From JAFGHJ01 sp964418485 (GTDB lineage: Bacteria; Hydrothermota; UBA3072), in the NCBI GenBank assembly GCA_964418485.1, contig CAYQMH010000008.1:1-51637 (forward strand): a DNA stretch of 51,637 nucleotides, given 5' to 3'. The translations under genes were made by a program, and so were the position numbers. A model generated the notes under the pieces. That model made no database searches. It worked only from the letters and a program-made list of their open reading frames with translations, and was not told where the DNA came from. Below are positions 16,941 to 25,900 of the stretch, piece after piece (position 1 is the first letter of the stretch; every line of letters starts with the position of its first letter).

Positions 16941-18202
16941 CAGTCCTCCTTGCTTCCTTTTCTGATCTCAGGGTATAAAGGAAATGCTTCTGCTATTTCT
17001 TTAACTTCTCCTCTTACTTCTTCTGTTACTTTTTCATCGTCGATGTTAGTAAGAACTTTATCAATCAATTGAACTATTTTCTTTATTTCTTCTTCTTTTA
17101 TTCCCCTTGAAGTTAAGGCAGGGGCACCTATTCTTATACCGCTTGCTATAAAAGGTTTTTCCTTGTCAAAGGGAATTGTGTTTTTGTTGACTGTTATTTT
17201 TGCCTTATCCAGAGCTTCTTCGGCCTGTTTGCCTGTGATGCCTTTGCTTTTAACATCGACCAGAACTAAATGTGTGTCTGTTCCACCAGCGACGAGTCTC
17301 CAGCCCAGCCTCTTAAACTCTTCCTCGAATGCTTTAGCATTCAAAATTATCTGATGTTGATACTTTTTAAAATCCGCTGAAAGAGCTTCTTTAAAAGCAA
17401 CAGCTTTTGCCGCAATTGTATGCATGTGAGGTCCACCCTGTAGGCCCGGGAAAATAGCTTTATCTATAGCTTTTGCCCATTTTTCCTTACACAGTATTAT
17501 TGCGCTTCTCGGACCTCTAAGCGTTTTATGTGTTGTAGTCGATACTGCTTCCGCATAAGGCACGGGCGAAGGATGTTCTCCGGTAACAACAAGACCTGCG
17601 ATATGAGCAATATCTGCCACAAGGTAAGCTCCAACTTCGTCACAAATTTCTTTGAATTTATCCCAGTGCAGAGTTCTTGGATAGGCAGAAGCCCCAGTCA
17701 TTATTAATTTAGGCTTTTTTTCTCTTGCAACTTTTAGAAGTTCATCATAATTTATCTGCTCTGTTTCCGGATCTACAGTATACTGGTAAGTTTCCCAGAA
17801 AGTACCAGTAAAACTCACTTTATATCCGTGTGAAAGGTGTCCTCCGTGAGAAAGAGAAAGACCAAAAAATAAGTCTCCCGGTTCGAGTAGTGCCGAATAT
17901 ATTGCCATGTTAGCTGGGACTCCAGAGAGAGGCTGGACATTTACATGTTCCGCACCAAATAACTTCTTGGCTCTTTGGATAGCAAGATTCTCGACCACAT
18001 CCATCCATCTGCATCCACCATAGTATCGCTTGCCTGGATAGCCTTCTGCGTATTTATTTGTCATTACCGAGCCCATAGCTTCGAGTACAGCACGCGAAAC
18101 AAAATTTTCGGAAGCTATTAACTCAAGATTATCGTGTTCCCTGTTGGCTTCACCAATTATAGCTTCGTAGACCTCAGGGTCGGTTTTATATAGTTTATCC
18201 AT
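16940..18202 (-). CDS. glyA: Serine hydroxymethyltransferase
   Basis: The protein is 420 aa, normal length. Family landmarks are NLELIASENFVSRAVLEAMGS, TNKYAEGYPGKRYYGG, and the PLP-lysine motif STTTHKTLRGPRSA (Lys near residue 226). The C-terminus contains SGIRIGAPALTSRG. It interconverts serine plus tetrahydrofolate with glycine plus methylene-tetrahydrofolate in the cytoplasm and feeds one-carbon metabolism. A near-consensus promoter is at 18242-18269, and AGAGGGG precedes the ATG. It forms a two-gene operon with the class V aminotransferase. Confidence 0.97.
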   Translation of the reverse strand: MDKLYKTDPEVYEAIIGEANREHDNLELIASENFVSRAVLEAMGSVMTNKYAEGYPGKRYYGGCRWMDVVENLAIQRAKKLFGAEHVNVQPLSGVPANMAIYSALLEPGDLFFGLSLSHGGHLSHGYKVSFTGTFWETYQYTVDPETEQINYDELLKVAREKKPKLIMTGASAYPRTLHWDKFKEICDEVGAYLVADIAHIAGLVVTGEHPSPVPYAEAVSTTTHKTLRGPRSAIILCKEKWAKAIDKAIFPGLQGGPHMHTIAAKAVAFKEALSADFKKYQHQIILNAKAFEEEFKRLGWRLVAGGTDTHLVLVDVKSKGITGKQAEEALDKAKITVNKNTIPFDKEKPFIASGIRIGAPALTSRGIKEEEIKKIVQLIDKVLTNIDDEKVTEEVRGEVKEIAEAFPLYPEIRKGSKED

Positions 18203-18241
18203 TTTTTAACCCCTCTTTTTTAAATTTCAGGTTCTGCCACT

Positions 18242-18269
18242 ATTATATTTTGATAATTTTCCTTGTCAA
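18242..18269 (-). promoter_or_regulatory. Promoter of the glyA operon
   Basis: On the minus strand a perfect TTGACA (18269-18264) and perfect TATAAT (18247-18242) are separated by 16 bp. The glyA ATG is 39 bases downstream, leaving a leader of about 33 bases with a Shine-Dalgarno. This is the strongest promoter match in the window. Confidence 0.9.
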
Positions 18270-18312
18270 GTCTAAAAAACTCCCCTTCCACTCCCCCCCC
18301 AAAGAATATTAT

Positions 18313-18338
18313 CACACAGAGACACAGAGGACACGGAG
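18313..18338. repeat. CACAGAG-type intergenic repeat
   Basis: The element reads CACACAGAGACACAGAGG then ACACGGAG. It has the same architecture as the inverted repeats at 33532 and 34021 and the copies at 48478-48596, with CGC replaced by CAC. It lies between the divergent glyA and pfkA promoters. The rest of the gap (18270-18438) is C-rich then AT-rich, with no gene seen. Confidence 0.7.
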
Positions 18339-18438
18339 CTACTCCACTCCCAACCATCTAATTTCTTTTATTTTTTAACCCTACCGAAACCGAAGAAAAA
18401 GTTAAATCTGGAGTTTAAAGACTTCTTGCTAGACACTC

Positions 18439-18467
18439 TTGACAATTATTGGCTTTACGCTACCATA
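18439..18467 (+). promoter_or_regulatory. Promoter of pfkA, abutting its start codon
   Basis: TTGACA is at 18439-18444 and the -10 region at 18461-18467 (TACCAT, or ACCATA with 17-bp spacing). The pfkA ATG is at 18473, so transcription would begin at or within a few bases of it. No Shine-Dalgarno precedes the ATG, consistent with a leaderless message. Confidence 0.6.
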
Positions 18468-18472
18468 AATAT

Positions 18473-19444
18473 ATGAAGAAAATAGGAATTGTAACGCCCG
18501 GAGGGGATGCTCCGGGGATGAATACAGCGACAGGAACAGTCTTGAGACTTTGCAGAAATGAAAATAGAAAGTTAATTGGTATTAATGACGGATACAGCGG
18601 TCTAATAAAAAAAGATTATTTTGATTTTTCCGGCACCCGTTCCGATACGATTATGGGTATAAGCGGTACCATATTACATTCGGCGAGAATGCCTTCATTT
18701 AAGCAAGAGAAAATTGTAAAAGAAGCAGCAGAAAATCTTGTAAAAGAAAAAATAGAAGGGTTGATAGTTATAGGTGGAGACGGATCTTTTAAAGGGGCAA
18801 TGGATCTTAATAAACATTCAGGCGTGCCTGTTGTCGGCATTCCTGCATCCATAGATAATGATATATACGGAACAGATGAGACTATAGGATTCGATACAGC
18901 CTGTAATACAGCTCTTGATGCGATTAACAAGATAAAAGATACTGCGATATCATTCGAAAGGACATTTGTTGTCGAGGTAATGGGAAAAAAAAGAGGTTTT
19001 CTAGCGCTTGAAGTCGGTATAATATCCGGCGCGGAAGTAATTTTGATTCCGGAGGTACAGTCGCCTATTGAGGAAATTGTTAAAGGGCTAAAAAGAGAAC
19101 GAAAAAGAGGCCAAACTGACACGATAATTGTAATGGCAGAAGGTGTTCCCGAAAGAGACAAAATAACATCGGTAATAGCAGAAAGAACTAAATGCTCTAC
19201 AAGAAAATCTACTCTGGGATATATACAAAGAGGTGGGGCACCAACAAGAAGAAGCAGAATGTTGGCGGTTGAGTTTGCCAGTCACGCTTACGAATTAATA
19301 AAAACGCGACCTAAAAAACCCATAATGGTCGGCCTTGACGGAGAAGAAATTGTAACGATGGATCTCGAAAAATCTGTTGAAGGTTATAAGGAAATAGATC
19401 TGGAAAATTATAAACTTCATAGACTTTTATCGAATATTTATTAA
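18473..19444 (+). CDS. pfkA: 6-phosphofructokinase, ATP-type
   Basis: The protein is 323 aa from ATG 18473; an in-frame TTG at 18449 lies inside the promoter and is less likely. Landmarks are the N-terminal IGIVTPGGDAPGMN, GGDGSFKGA (about 99-107) and PASIDNDIYGTDETIGFDTA with the catalytic Asp near 127. GYIQRGGAPTRRSRMLA lies near the end. Gly in GGDGS and the small residue before SIDND point to ATP rather than pyrophosphate as phosphoryl donor, by the known PFK rule. It phosphorylates fructose 6-phosphate in glycolysis. It is a single-gene unit, divergent from glyA and convergent with the polysaccharide locus. Confidence 0.94.
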   Translation: MKKIGIVTPGGDAPGMNTATGTVLRLCRNENRKLIGINDGYSGLIKKDYFDFSGTRSDTIMGISGTILHSARMPSFKQEKIVKEAAENLVKEKIEGLIVIGGDGSFKGAMDLNKHSGVPVVGIPASIDNDIYGTDETIGFDTACNTALDAINKIKDTAISFERTFVVEVMGKKRGFLALEVGIISGAEVILIPEVQSPIEEIVKGLKRERKRGQTDTIIVMAEGVPERDKITSVIAERTKCSTRKSTLGYIQRGGAPTRRSRMLAVEFASHAYELIKTRPKKPIMVGLDGEEIVTMDLEKSVEGYKEIDLENYKLHRLLSNIY

Positions 19445-19545
19445 TTTCTTAGTGAGTAGAGAGAAGAAAGTAGTTGGTAGCAGTAAAACTAAACAATAGT
19501 AAAACTTTGCGGCTTTGCTGTGCTATGTCACCGTGTAAATAAAAA

Positions 19546-21168
19546 TCATTTTTCCGAGAGGAATATACTGTCGATCTTACGTTTGACTTCCCCTGCTTCT
19601 TTTATCATATCCCTTTCTATGTAGTCTTTCATCAGTCTTTCATATAACATTCTGTTTGTAGGATGTAGTTCAATTGCTTCCAAAAGGGATGATTCGGCGG
19701 TTTCTGCGGCATTCTCATTATAAATGTTTTTTTTATGCCTTTTAAAGAACTCGTATTTTTTAAAAGCTAATTCCCAGTCGATCGGGTTACTTTCCATAGC
19801 CCTCGAGTGTAAGTAGAAAGCGAAAGACAGATAACTAAGCGAGCCGGTTTCGTAGAAGAGTTGTTCGTTTATTGTTGCAAGATAAGTAGAATAAGCAGGA
19901 AGGGGCCATAGGGACTCCGATAAAGAAAAATAAAACAAAGCTCTTCCGTATTCTTTATTATTGTAAACAGTTTCTCCCTTTTTTGACAAAAAATAGGCAG
20001 ATAAAGGTATTAAATAAATAAAAGATAACAAAAGGAATATAAACTTACCCGGCAAAGAAAAATTGATATTATACTCTTTTTCCGAAATATCTGCAGTAAA
20101 AAGAAGAACAATAAAAATAAGGAAATTTGCAGGGAGATATAGAACATTGTCGAAAAGGGAATGGATAAAAATAACCGTTATTAAAATTTTCTCGAAGGCG
20201 CCGATTTTTTTTAAATTCATAAAAAACACAGAAAATAAATATAGATAGGCTAAAAATAGAATTATTCCGCCTTCGGCAAAGTAGTGCAAGAACTCATTAT
20301 GTGCGATTTTTGCCGTCCTCGAATATCTCCCTTCAACCGGGAAATTGTACCGAAGAGAGGCCTTTTGGTAACTCCTTAAGCCCCAGCCGGTAATTGGTTT
20401 ATCCAATCCTGTTTTTATTGCCTGTTTCCAGATATTCGGACGTTGAAGAGAATATACTTCAACTTTTCCCATTATCCTTTTTTTAACAGGATTTGGAACT
20501 AAAAGTATAAGCCCCAGTAGAATCGGAGCAACAAATGCGAAAATTTTACGTTTAAAAAGAAAGAAAGGTAAAACGAGTATTAAAACGAGCACAATTCTTG
20601 AGCCGGTAAGAATTGAAAAAACAAAAAATAGTATCATTAAAGAATATTTTATTACTTTATTTTCTAATTTCAAGCTATAAATAAAGCCAAAAACGAGTGG
20701 GAGTACGAAAAAATTGGCATATTCGTAAGTTCCGCTAACTCTCGCGGAGCCAATTTGAAAAAAACATATAAAGACTTCGAGTAGGCAAAACACAAACACG
20801 CTTAGTAGCAGTGTTTCTTTATCCGGTTTAATTAAGAGCAAGGACACGAAAAAAATCAAATAAGCAAAATACTCTAAAAAACCTTCCATTGAAGATAAAA
20901 AAGAAGGAGAAAATAAGGTTATAATAAAAGAGGCACCAGTGAAAATCGTCAGAGGTAGAAGGAATATGTTTTTCTTAATACTGGTATCTTTATTTATAAA
21001 CAAAAAAACGGATAGAAGGATAACCATATAGAGTCCCATTAAATAGATAGACACTCGTGACGCCCCGCCTTTGTAAAAGCCGGTAAAGAATACTGGAATT
21101 AAACAAACAATAATTTTAAACCACTCTTTTCTTTTTATAACTGGTTTTTTAAAAAAAGAGAGGTTCAT
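19546..21168 (-). CDS. O-antigen ligase/polymerase family membrane protein
   Basis: The protein is 540 aa with about 12 hydrophobic helices over residues 15-390. The Wzy_C/WaaL-type periplasmic loop is recognisable from TGWGLRSYQKASLRYNFP and IAHNEFLHYFAEGG, with the conserved His-Asn-Glu. The C-terminal 150 residues are soluble and TPR-like (YNNKEYGRALFYFSLSESLW; AESSLLEAIELHPTN). Such proteins transfer undecaprenyl-linked glycans to lipid A core or to protein, or polymerise repeat units. Because the locus encodes a Wzm/Wzt exporter, a ligase role is favoured. It ends the minus-strand wbp-like operon, starting 12 bases after the acetyltransferase. Confidence 0.85.
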   Translation of the reverse strand: MNLSFFKKPVIKRKEWFKIIVCLIPVFFTGFYKGGASRVSIYLMGLYMVILLSVFLFINKDTSIKKNIFLLPLTIFTGASFIITLFSPSFLSSMEGFLEYFAYLIFFVSLLLIKPDKETLLLSVFVFCLLEVFICFFQIGSARVSGTYEYANFFVLPLVFGFIYSLKLENKVIKYSLMILFFVFSILTGSRIVLVLILVLPFFLFKRKIFAFVAPILLGLILLVPNPVKKRIMGKVEVYSLQRPNIWKQAIKTGLDKPITGWGLRSYQKASLRYNFPVEGRYSRTAKIAHNEFLHYFAEGGIILFLAYLYLFSVFFMNLKKIGAFEKILITVIFIHSLFDNVLYLPANFLIFIVLLFTADISEKEYNINFSLPGKFIFLLLSFIYLIPLSAYFLSKKGETVYNNKEYGRALFYFSLSESLWPLPAYSTYLATINEQLFYETGSLSYLSFAFYLHSRAMESNPIDWELAFKKYEFFKRHKKNIYNENAAETAESSLLEAIELHPTNRMLYERLMKDYIERDMIKEAGEVKRKIDSIFLSEK

Positions 21169-21180
21169 ATGTTTTATTCT

Positions 21181-21756
21181 TTAATCAATAAATTCAATTT
21201 TTTGTTTATTAATTTTTTTATAAGTTTTACCACATTTGCTACAAATAGATTTTCTTTCGGAAAAAACTATTTTATTTCCGCATTCACAAATCCAGCCCTT
21301 AATTGCTGCCGGTACGCCGTAAACTATCGCATAAGCCGGAATATCTTTTGTTACAACAGAACCTGCTCCGACGAAACAATACTCACCCAGTGTAATCCCG
21401 CAAACTATAGTAGAATTTGCCCCTATCGTAGTGCCCTTTTTTACAAGTGTTTCTAAATATTCATCTCTTTTTTTGGGATGGGCTGATCTGGGAATACAAA
21501 CATTTGTAAAAACCATAGAAGGGCCACAGAAAACATCATCTTCCAGAGTGACCCCTTCGTATACTGAAACATTATTCTGGATTTTAACATTACTTCCGAT
21601 CTTAACATTTGGTCCAATACAGACATTTTGACCAATAACGCAATTTTTGCCTATACTTACATTAGACAATATATGCGAAAAATGCCAGATTTTAGTACCC
21701 TTTCCGATTTGAACATTTTTATCTACAAATGACGATTCATGTATAAAATATTCCAT
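21181..21756 (-). CDS. WbpD-like UDP-sugar N-acetyltransferase
   Basis: The protein is 191 aa. It is a left-handed beta-helix acyltransferase with hexapeptide repeats (IGKGTKIWHFSHI, VSIGKNCVIGQNV, VKIGSNVKIQNNVSVYEGV). FCGPSMVFTNVCIPRS and IVCGITLGEYCFVGAGSVVTKDIPAYA closely follow Pseudomonas WbpD, which acetylates the 3-amino group of a UDP-diaminoglucuronic acid. After residue 160 it carries an extra zinc-ribbon-like tail (CECG ... CSKCG) absent from basic WbpD. It sits 1 base after the oxidoreductase stop, with GAGGAAAAGAG as ribosome site. The partner DegT aminotransferase is at 39877. Confidence 0.88.
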   Translation of the reverse strand: MEYFIHESSFVDKNVQIGKGTKIWHFSHILSNVSIGKNCVIGQNVCIGPNVKIGSNVKIQNNVSVYEGVTLEDDVFCGPSMVFTNVCIPRSAHPKKRDEYLETLVKKGTTIGANSTIVCGITLGEYCFVGAGSVVTKDIPAYAIVYGVPAAIKGWICECGNKIVFSERKSICSKCGKTYKKINKQKIEFID

Positions 21757-21757
21757 C

Positions 21758-22735
21758 TTATCTCTTTTCCTCTAGAGATTCTTGTGCCTTCTTTAAAACT
21801 TTTAAGACTTCAAGTCCGCTTTTACCGTCACTTTTTGGACTTTTCCCGTTTTCCACACAATCAATAAAGTGTTCACAAGCTGCCTTTAAAGGTTCTCTTA
21901 AAGAGATACTTGGTAAAAGTATATCTCCATAACGGACGCTGATTCCTCCTTTTTCTGTACATTCAACACCTTTATCGAAAATTGCCAATTTATTTCTCGG
22001 CTCCATATCGTCAAAAACAACCATCTTTTTATTCCCGACGATAGTCATTTTTCTGGTTTTATGGGGGTCAAGCCAGCTGAGGTGAGCATTTGCATCTACA
22101 CCTGAAGGGAAATTTAGGTGAAGAAAAACAGCATCTTCAATTCTTTTGTTTTCCTGGATATATATTCCCCCGGAAGCTTCAATACGAGAGGGAAAATCGT
22201 TTAACAAATAAAGAAACACCGAAATATCATGAGGCCCAAGGCTCCATAGGACATTCTCTTTAGAACGAACCACACCTAAATTGAGCCGCTGACTGTACAA
22301 ATAATATATTTCGCCGAGGGCTTTATTATCTATAAGTTCTTTTATTCTACAGACAACGGGATGATAAACAAGAAGGTGATCTACCATTAAGGTTAAACTA
22401 TTTTTCTCTGCAATTTGAATTAAATCTTCGGCTTCACTTATCTGAAGAGCGATAGGCTTCTCCACCAGAACGTGTTTATCTGCCAGAAAAGCTTTTTTTG
22501 CAAGTTCATAATGACTTTCAGCAGGAGTGGAAACCACCACCGCATTAATTTGATTATTATCAATAATTTCATCAGACTTTATATATGTTTTGACTCCCAT
22601 ATATGTGGCTTCTATTGGAGGAAGTTTTTTCTTGTCCGAGTCGCAGACTAAAACATTATTTGTTCCTAAGAGTTCGCAAAAATTTCTAACCAGATTAATA
22701 CCCCAATTACCTGCTCCGATAATCCCTATTTTCAT
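21758..22735 (-). CDS. Gfo/Idh/MocA oxidoreductase, WbpB-like
   Basis: The protein is 325 aa. The Rossmann start is IGIIGAGNWG. The catalytic EKP motif is in HVLVEKPIAL (about residue 95), and the substrate-side sequence SLGPHDISVFLYLL is typical of the family. Length and association with WbpD- and WbpE-like genes suggest the WbpB reaction: oxidation at C3 of UDP-N-acetylglucosaminuronic acid before transamination. GGAGG precedes the ATG, and a TTGACA-17-TATATT promoter lies 18 bases upstream. It is the first gene of a three-gene unit running to the ligase-like gene. Confidence 0.86.
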   Translation of the reverse strand: MKIGIIGAGNWGINLVRNFCELLGTNNVLVCDSDKKKLPPIEATYMGVKTYIKSDEIIDNNQINAVVVSTPAESHYELAKKAFLADKHVLVEKPIALQISEAEDLIQIAEKNSLTLMVDHLLVYHPVVCRIKELIDNKALGEIYYLYSQRLNLGVVRSKENVLWSLGPHDISVFLYLLNDFPSRIEASGGIYIQENKRIEDAVFLHLNFPSGVDANAHLSWLDPHKTRKMTIVGNKKMVVFDDMEPRNKLAIFDKGVECTEKGGISVRYGDILLPSISLREPLKAACEHFIDCVENGKSPKSDGKSGLEVLKVLKKAQESLEEKR

Positions 22736-22753
22736 GAAACCTCCGATTTATCC

Positions 22754-22782
22754 AATATACAAAATGCCAAGGAAGGTGTCAA
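22754..22782 (-). promoter_or_regulatory. Promoter of the wbpB-wbpD-ligase-like unit
   Basis: On the minus strand TTGACA (22782-22777) and TATATT (22759-22754) are 17 bp apart. The ATG at 22735 is 18 bases beyond the -10. It is back to back with the plus-strand promoter at 22792-22819. Confidence 0.85.
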
Positions 22783-22791
22783 GTAGGATAC

Positions 22792-22819
22792 TTGAAAATA
22801 AATATTAACAAAGTATATT
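22792..22819 (+). promoter_or_regulatory. Promoter of the plus-strand glycosyltransferase
   Basis: TTGAAA (22792-22797) and TATATT (22814-22819) are 16 bp apart. The ATG at 22829 is only 9 bases past the -10, so the leader would be about 0-4 bases. No Shine-Dalgarno is visible. Confidence 0.7.
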
Positions 22820-22828
22820 AATGTTTGA

Positions 22829-23968
22829 ATGGCAAAACGTAAAATTTTATTTATTGCTAGAAAGTATCCCTCTATCAAGAATCCCATTTCGGGGGTTTTT
22901 ATAAAAGAGCACGCTAGAGCAGTTTCATTATATGGTGAAGTAATTGTGATTACTGCGGAATATGAACGAGGATTGAAAAATCTGTATAGAATTGATTCCA
23001 ATATAGAAGATGGGATTCGAGTGTTGCGCATTAGTTATCGCAAATCACCAATTCCTAAAACCACTTATTTGATATACATCTGGTCAATCCTTTCCGCTTT
23101 TCGAATAATCAGAAAAGAGGGATGGGTTCCCGACATAATTCACGCACATATTTACACTGAGGGAGTTCCAGCAATTATTTTAAAAAATTTGTACGGAATA
23201 CCGGTTGTTATTTCGGAGCATTTCAGTAGTTTTCCCCAGGGATTGATAAAGGGTTTTGAAAAAATTAAAGCTATTTTTGCCTTGAATAATGCAAATTTGA
23301 TAATTGCAGTAAGCAGAAACTTAGTCAAACATATGAAACTAGCTGGTGTCAAAAATAGATTTAAAATAGTTCCAAATACAGTCGACACGCAAGTTTTTTA
23401 TCCGCCTGTTGAAAGAGAGCCCCGAAAAATAAGAGGACTTCTTCTTGTTGCCTCTTTAATCCCCATAAAGGGAATTCCTTTTTTGCTAGAATCAATCGCA
23501 GTTCTCAAAAAGAAGAGAAACGATTTTATCTTAGAAATTATAGGTGATGGGCCATGTAGAAAGGAATATGAAGGATATGCTAGTAAACTGGAAATTAAAG
23601 ATAAAGTGAAATTCCATGGATTAAAAACCAAAGGGGAAATAGCACGATTTATGAGAAATACTGATGTGTTTGTGCTTTCAAGTATATGGGAAAATTTGCC
23701 GTGTGTTCTTATTGAGGCAATGGCTTCTGGTTTGCCAATAATTACACCCAAAGTAGGTGGGATCCCTGAAATAATGAATAAAAAAACAGGAATAATGGTA
23801 CCATTAGAGGATAAAGAAGAATTCTCTGCAGCCATCTCGTATATGTTAGATCATGTGAAGGATTATTCTAAGAATCAAATAGCCTCCTATGCAAAGAAAA
23901 ATTTTAGTTTCGAGGTTGTGGGAAGGCAATTATATAATATTTACAATAAACTGTTAAATAGAAAATAG
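22829..23968 (+). CDS. GT4 family glycosyltransferase
   Basis: The protein is 379 aa with the GT-B fold. The N-terminal domain begins KRKILFIARKYPSIKNPISGVFIKEH, and DIIHAHIYTEGVPA matches the usual acceptor-side motif. The C-terminal donor domain has FHGLKTKGEIARFMRNTDVFVLSS and the EX7E-type ENLPCVLIEAMASGLPIIT. It is a retaining glycosyltransferase using a nucleotide sugar, probably adding one residue of the surface polysaccharide. It is the only plus-strand gene of the locus, with its own promoter directly upstream and an apparently leaderless start. Confidence 0.9.
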   Translation: MAKRKILFIARKYPSIKNPISGVFIKEHARAVSLYGEVIVITAEYERGLKNLYRIDSNIEDGIRVLRISYRKSPIPKTTYLIYIWSILSAFRIIRKEGWVPDIIHAHIYTEGVPAIILKNLYGIPVVISEHFSSFPQGLIKGFEKIKAIFALNNANLIIAVSRNLVKHMKLAGVKNRFKIVPNTVDTQVFYPPVEREPRKIRGLLLVASLIPIKGIPFLLESIAVLKKKRNDFILEIIGDGPCRKEYEGYASKLEIKDKVKFHGLKTKGEIARFMRNTDVFVLSSIWENLPCVLIEAMASGLPIITPKVGGIPEIMNKKTGIMVPLEDKEEFSAAISYMLDHVKDYSKNQIASYAKKNFSFEVVGRQLYNIYNKLLNRK

Positions 23969-24019
23969 ATGGGGATTTTAGTCTTTTGTGTTCTAAGGAA
24001 TTTTAATCGTTGATTATTT

Positions 24020-25900
24020 TTATTTAGAAAAAATACTCTTGATTAATTTTTTTAATTTGCCTGGTATCCGTTTCTTTAAGCGTTCATACAAGCACTCTTC
24101 GCTCTTATACAGCATCCTCTTCTGTGCTCTGGAACTCCAGAACAACCAATCTCCTTCAAGTAAAATGTTATGTTTTTTTATTATTCTGTTGATTGAGTTC
24201 CTAATATAATCAACATTGTATCTAATAGAAATAGAATCTCTATCTTCTTTCTTTATTACTAATTGATGGTCGTGAATAAGTTCAATATCTTTAACTGTTA
24301 GAGCTTTTACTGGTTTTTTTTGAAGAATTCCCCTAATACTCAACTCGTAATCCTCAAGGCCAACAAACATCCCATTATCATATAGTTCCAACCTTTCAAA
24401 TAGTTTACGATTTACAAAAGAAGCTCCGCCGGGAAAACAATTTGAAAATCCTTTTGTAAATTCAGTTTCTATAATGGCTTTATTACCTGTTATTTTAATT
24501 GAACTATTTGTAGCATAACGTCTTGCCCTTTTATTGTAGAGTCTTGGAATAAAAACCTCTATATCCTTGTGCAGAGAAATCTGTTTTTCAAATCTTTTAA
24601 GCCAGTTCTTTGTTTTGATTCTAATATCGTTATCAACAAATAACAACCATTCTTCCACTGTATTTTTAACCAAGTAGTTCCTGCCAACTCCAACTCCTAA
24701 GTTTATACTTGAATCAAAAATTTTAACCTGCTTATATTTTTTGCAAAATTCACCAAGTGCCTTTCTCGATTTGTCAGACGACCCGTTGTTCAAAATGTAA
24801 ATATTTACGCCAGACGATAAAAAGCTTTTGACGCATGCTTTAGTTTGTTCTACTTTTTCAAAGAATAGAACACAAACAGCTATGTTTGTGTCTTCTTTAA
24901 GTGTATTGTTTTCGCGGTTTTTCTTATTAATAATTATTTCTCGAGTCAATATCTTATTGCTTATTTCCTGCATTTTTAATTTTGCTTCTTTAAAATTTTC
25001 TTTACTTTCACCGAAGTCTTTTAATATTTTGATAGTTCTCTTCAAAAACATAATTTTATATAGTAAGTTATAAAGAGTTAACAGCTTGACTCTTTTTAAA
25101 GTCAAAAATTCGATTATTTTAAAGAGAATAGCAAGGGGAAAAACCTTATTTTCTTTCATTTGACACACAATGGTTTTAATGAATCGTGTGGCAGTTCTTT
25201 CAATACCAGGTATATCGTTTTTAACTATCGCAAGAGCGACAAATAGTTTCTGCTCCACTAGATTTCTTGCTGCGATATTGTCCTCATGTTTCCTCCAGCA
25301 ATAAAGGAGTTCAGGAAGGTTGGCTAATAGATATCTTTTTGATATCCTTAGCCACAATTCATAGTCTTGAGATCTTAACATATTTTCGTCATATTGCCCT
25401 ACTTCATTAAGGGCTGTTTTCCTAATCATTGCAGAACCATGGTTTATACAGTTATCAATCTTGAGGAGTTCTCTAATTTGTCTGTCTTTTGTAGGCTGAA
25501 CTACCGATCGGATAATTTCGTTTTTCTCGTCTATTATTTTTACTGAAGTACCTACGATGCCGTAATTGGGGTGTTCGCTTAGAAAATTTAGTTCTTTTGT
25601 TAGTCTCTCAGGCATGGAAATATCGTCAGCGTCCTGGCGGGCTATGTACTCGCCTTTTGCAATTTTTAGTCCTGTGTTTAAAGATTTTGTCAGGCCGATG
25701 TTTTTTTTGTTGGTATATATTTTGACCCTTGGGTCATTATAATATTTTAAAAGTTCTTCTGTTTTATCGGTAGAGCCGTCATTTATAATTAGAAATTCAA
25801 AATTTTTAAAAGTTTGATTTAGGATACTGTTAATTGCCTCACGGAGATATTTCTCCCCGTTGTATACTGACATTAAAACAGTAACTTTTGGATTACGCAT
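24020..25900 (-). CDS. Two-domain GT2 glycosyltransferase
   Basis: The protein is 626 aa and holds two GT-A (family 2) domains. The first spans about residues 5-225: VTVLMSVYNGEKYL, INDGSTDKTEELL and the metal-binding RQDADDIS. The second spans about 335-560: NIAVCVLFFEKVEQTKACVKS, ILNNGSSDKSRKAL and FVDNDIRI. A basic helical stretch joins them. Such tandem enzymes can add alternating residues or two successive sugars. The ATG overlaps the sulfotransferase stop by 8 bases. It is the last gene of the minus-strand run that begins at the radical SAM region. Confidence 0.88.
   Translation of the reverse strand: MRNPKVTVLMSVYNGEKYLREAINSILNQTFKNFEFLIINDGSTDKTEELLKYYNDPRVKIYTNKKNIGLTKSLNTGLKIAKGEYIARQDADDISMPERLTKELNFLSEHPNYGIVGTSVKIIDEKNEIIRSVVQPTKDRQIRELLKIDNCINHGSAMIRKTALNEVGQYDENMLRSQDYELWLRISKRYLLANLPELLYCWRKHEDNIAARNLVEQKLFVALAIVKNDIPGIERTATRFIKTIVCQMKENKVFPLAILFKIIEFLTLKRVKLLTLYNLLYKIMFLKRTIKILKDFGESKENFKEAKLKMQEISNKILTREIIINKKNRENNTLKEDTNIAVCVLFFEKVEQTKACVKSFLSSGVNIYILNNGSSDKSRKALGEFCKKYKQVKIFDSSINLGVGVGRNYLVKNTVEEWLLFVDNDIRIKTKNWLKRFEKQISLHKDIEVFIPRLYNKRARRYATNSSIKITGNKAIIETEFTKGFSNCFPGGASFVNRKLFERLELYDNGMFVGLEDYELSIRGILQKKPVKALTVKDIELIHDHQLVIKKEDRDSISIRYNVDYIRNSINRIIKKHNILLEGDWLFWSSRAQKRMLYKSEECLYERLKKRIPGKLKKLIKSIFSK

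Noticed and set aside
18449..18472. TTG 18449 as the pfkA start
   Set aside because: It lies inside the -35/-10 promoter region and has no Shine-Dalgarno; ATG 18473 matches where PFK homologues begin.
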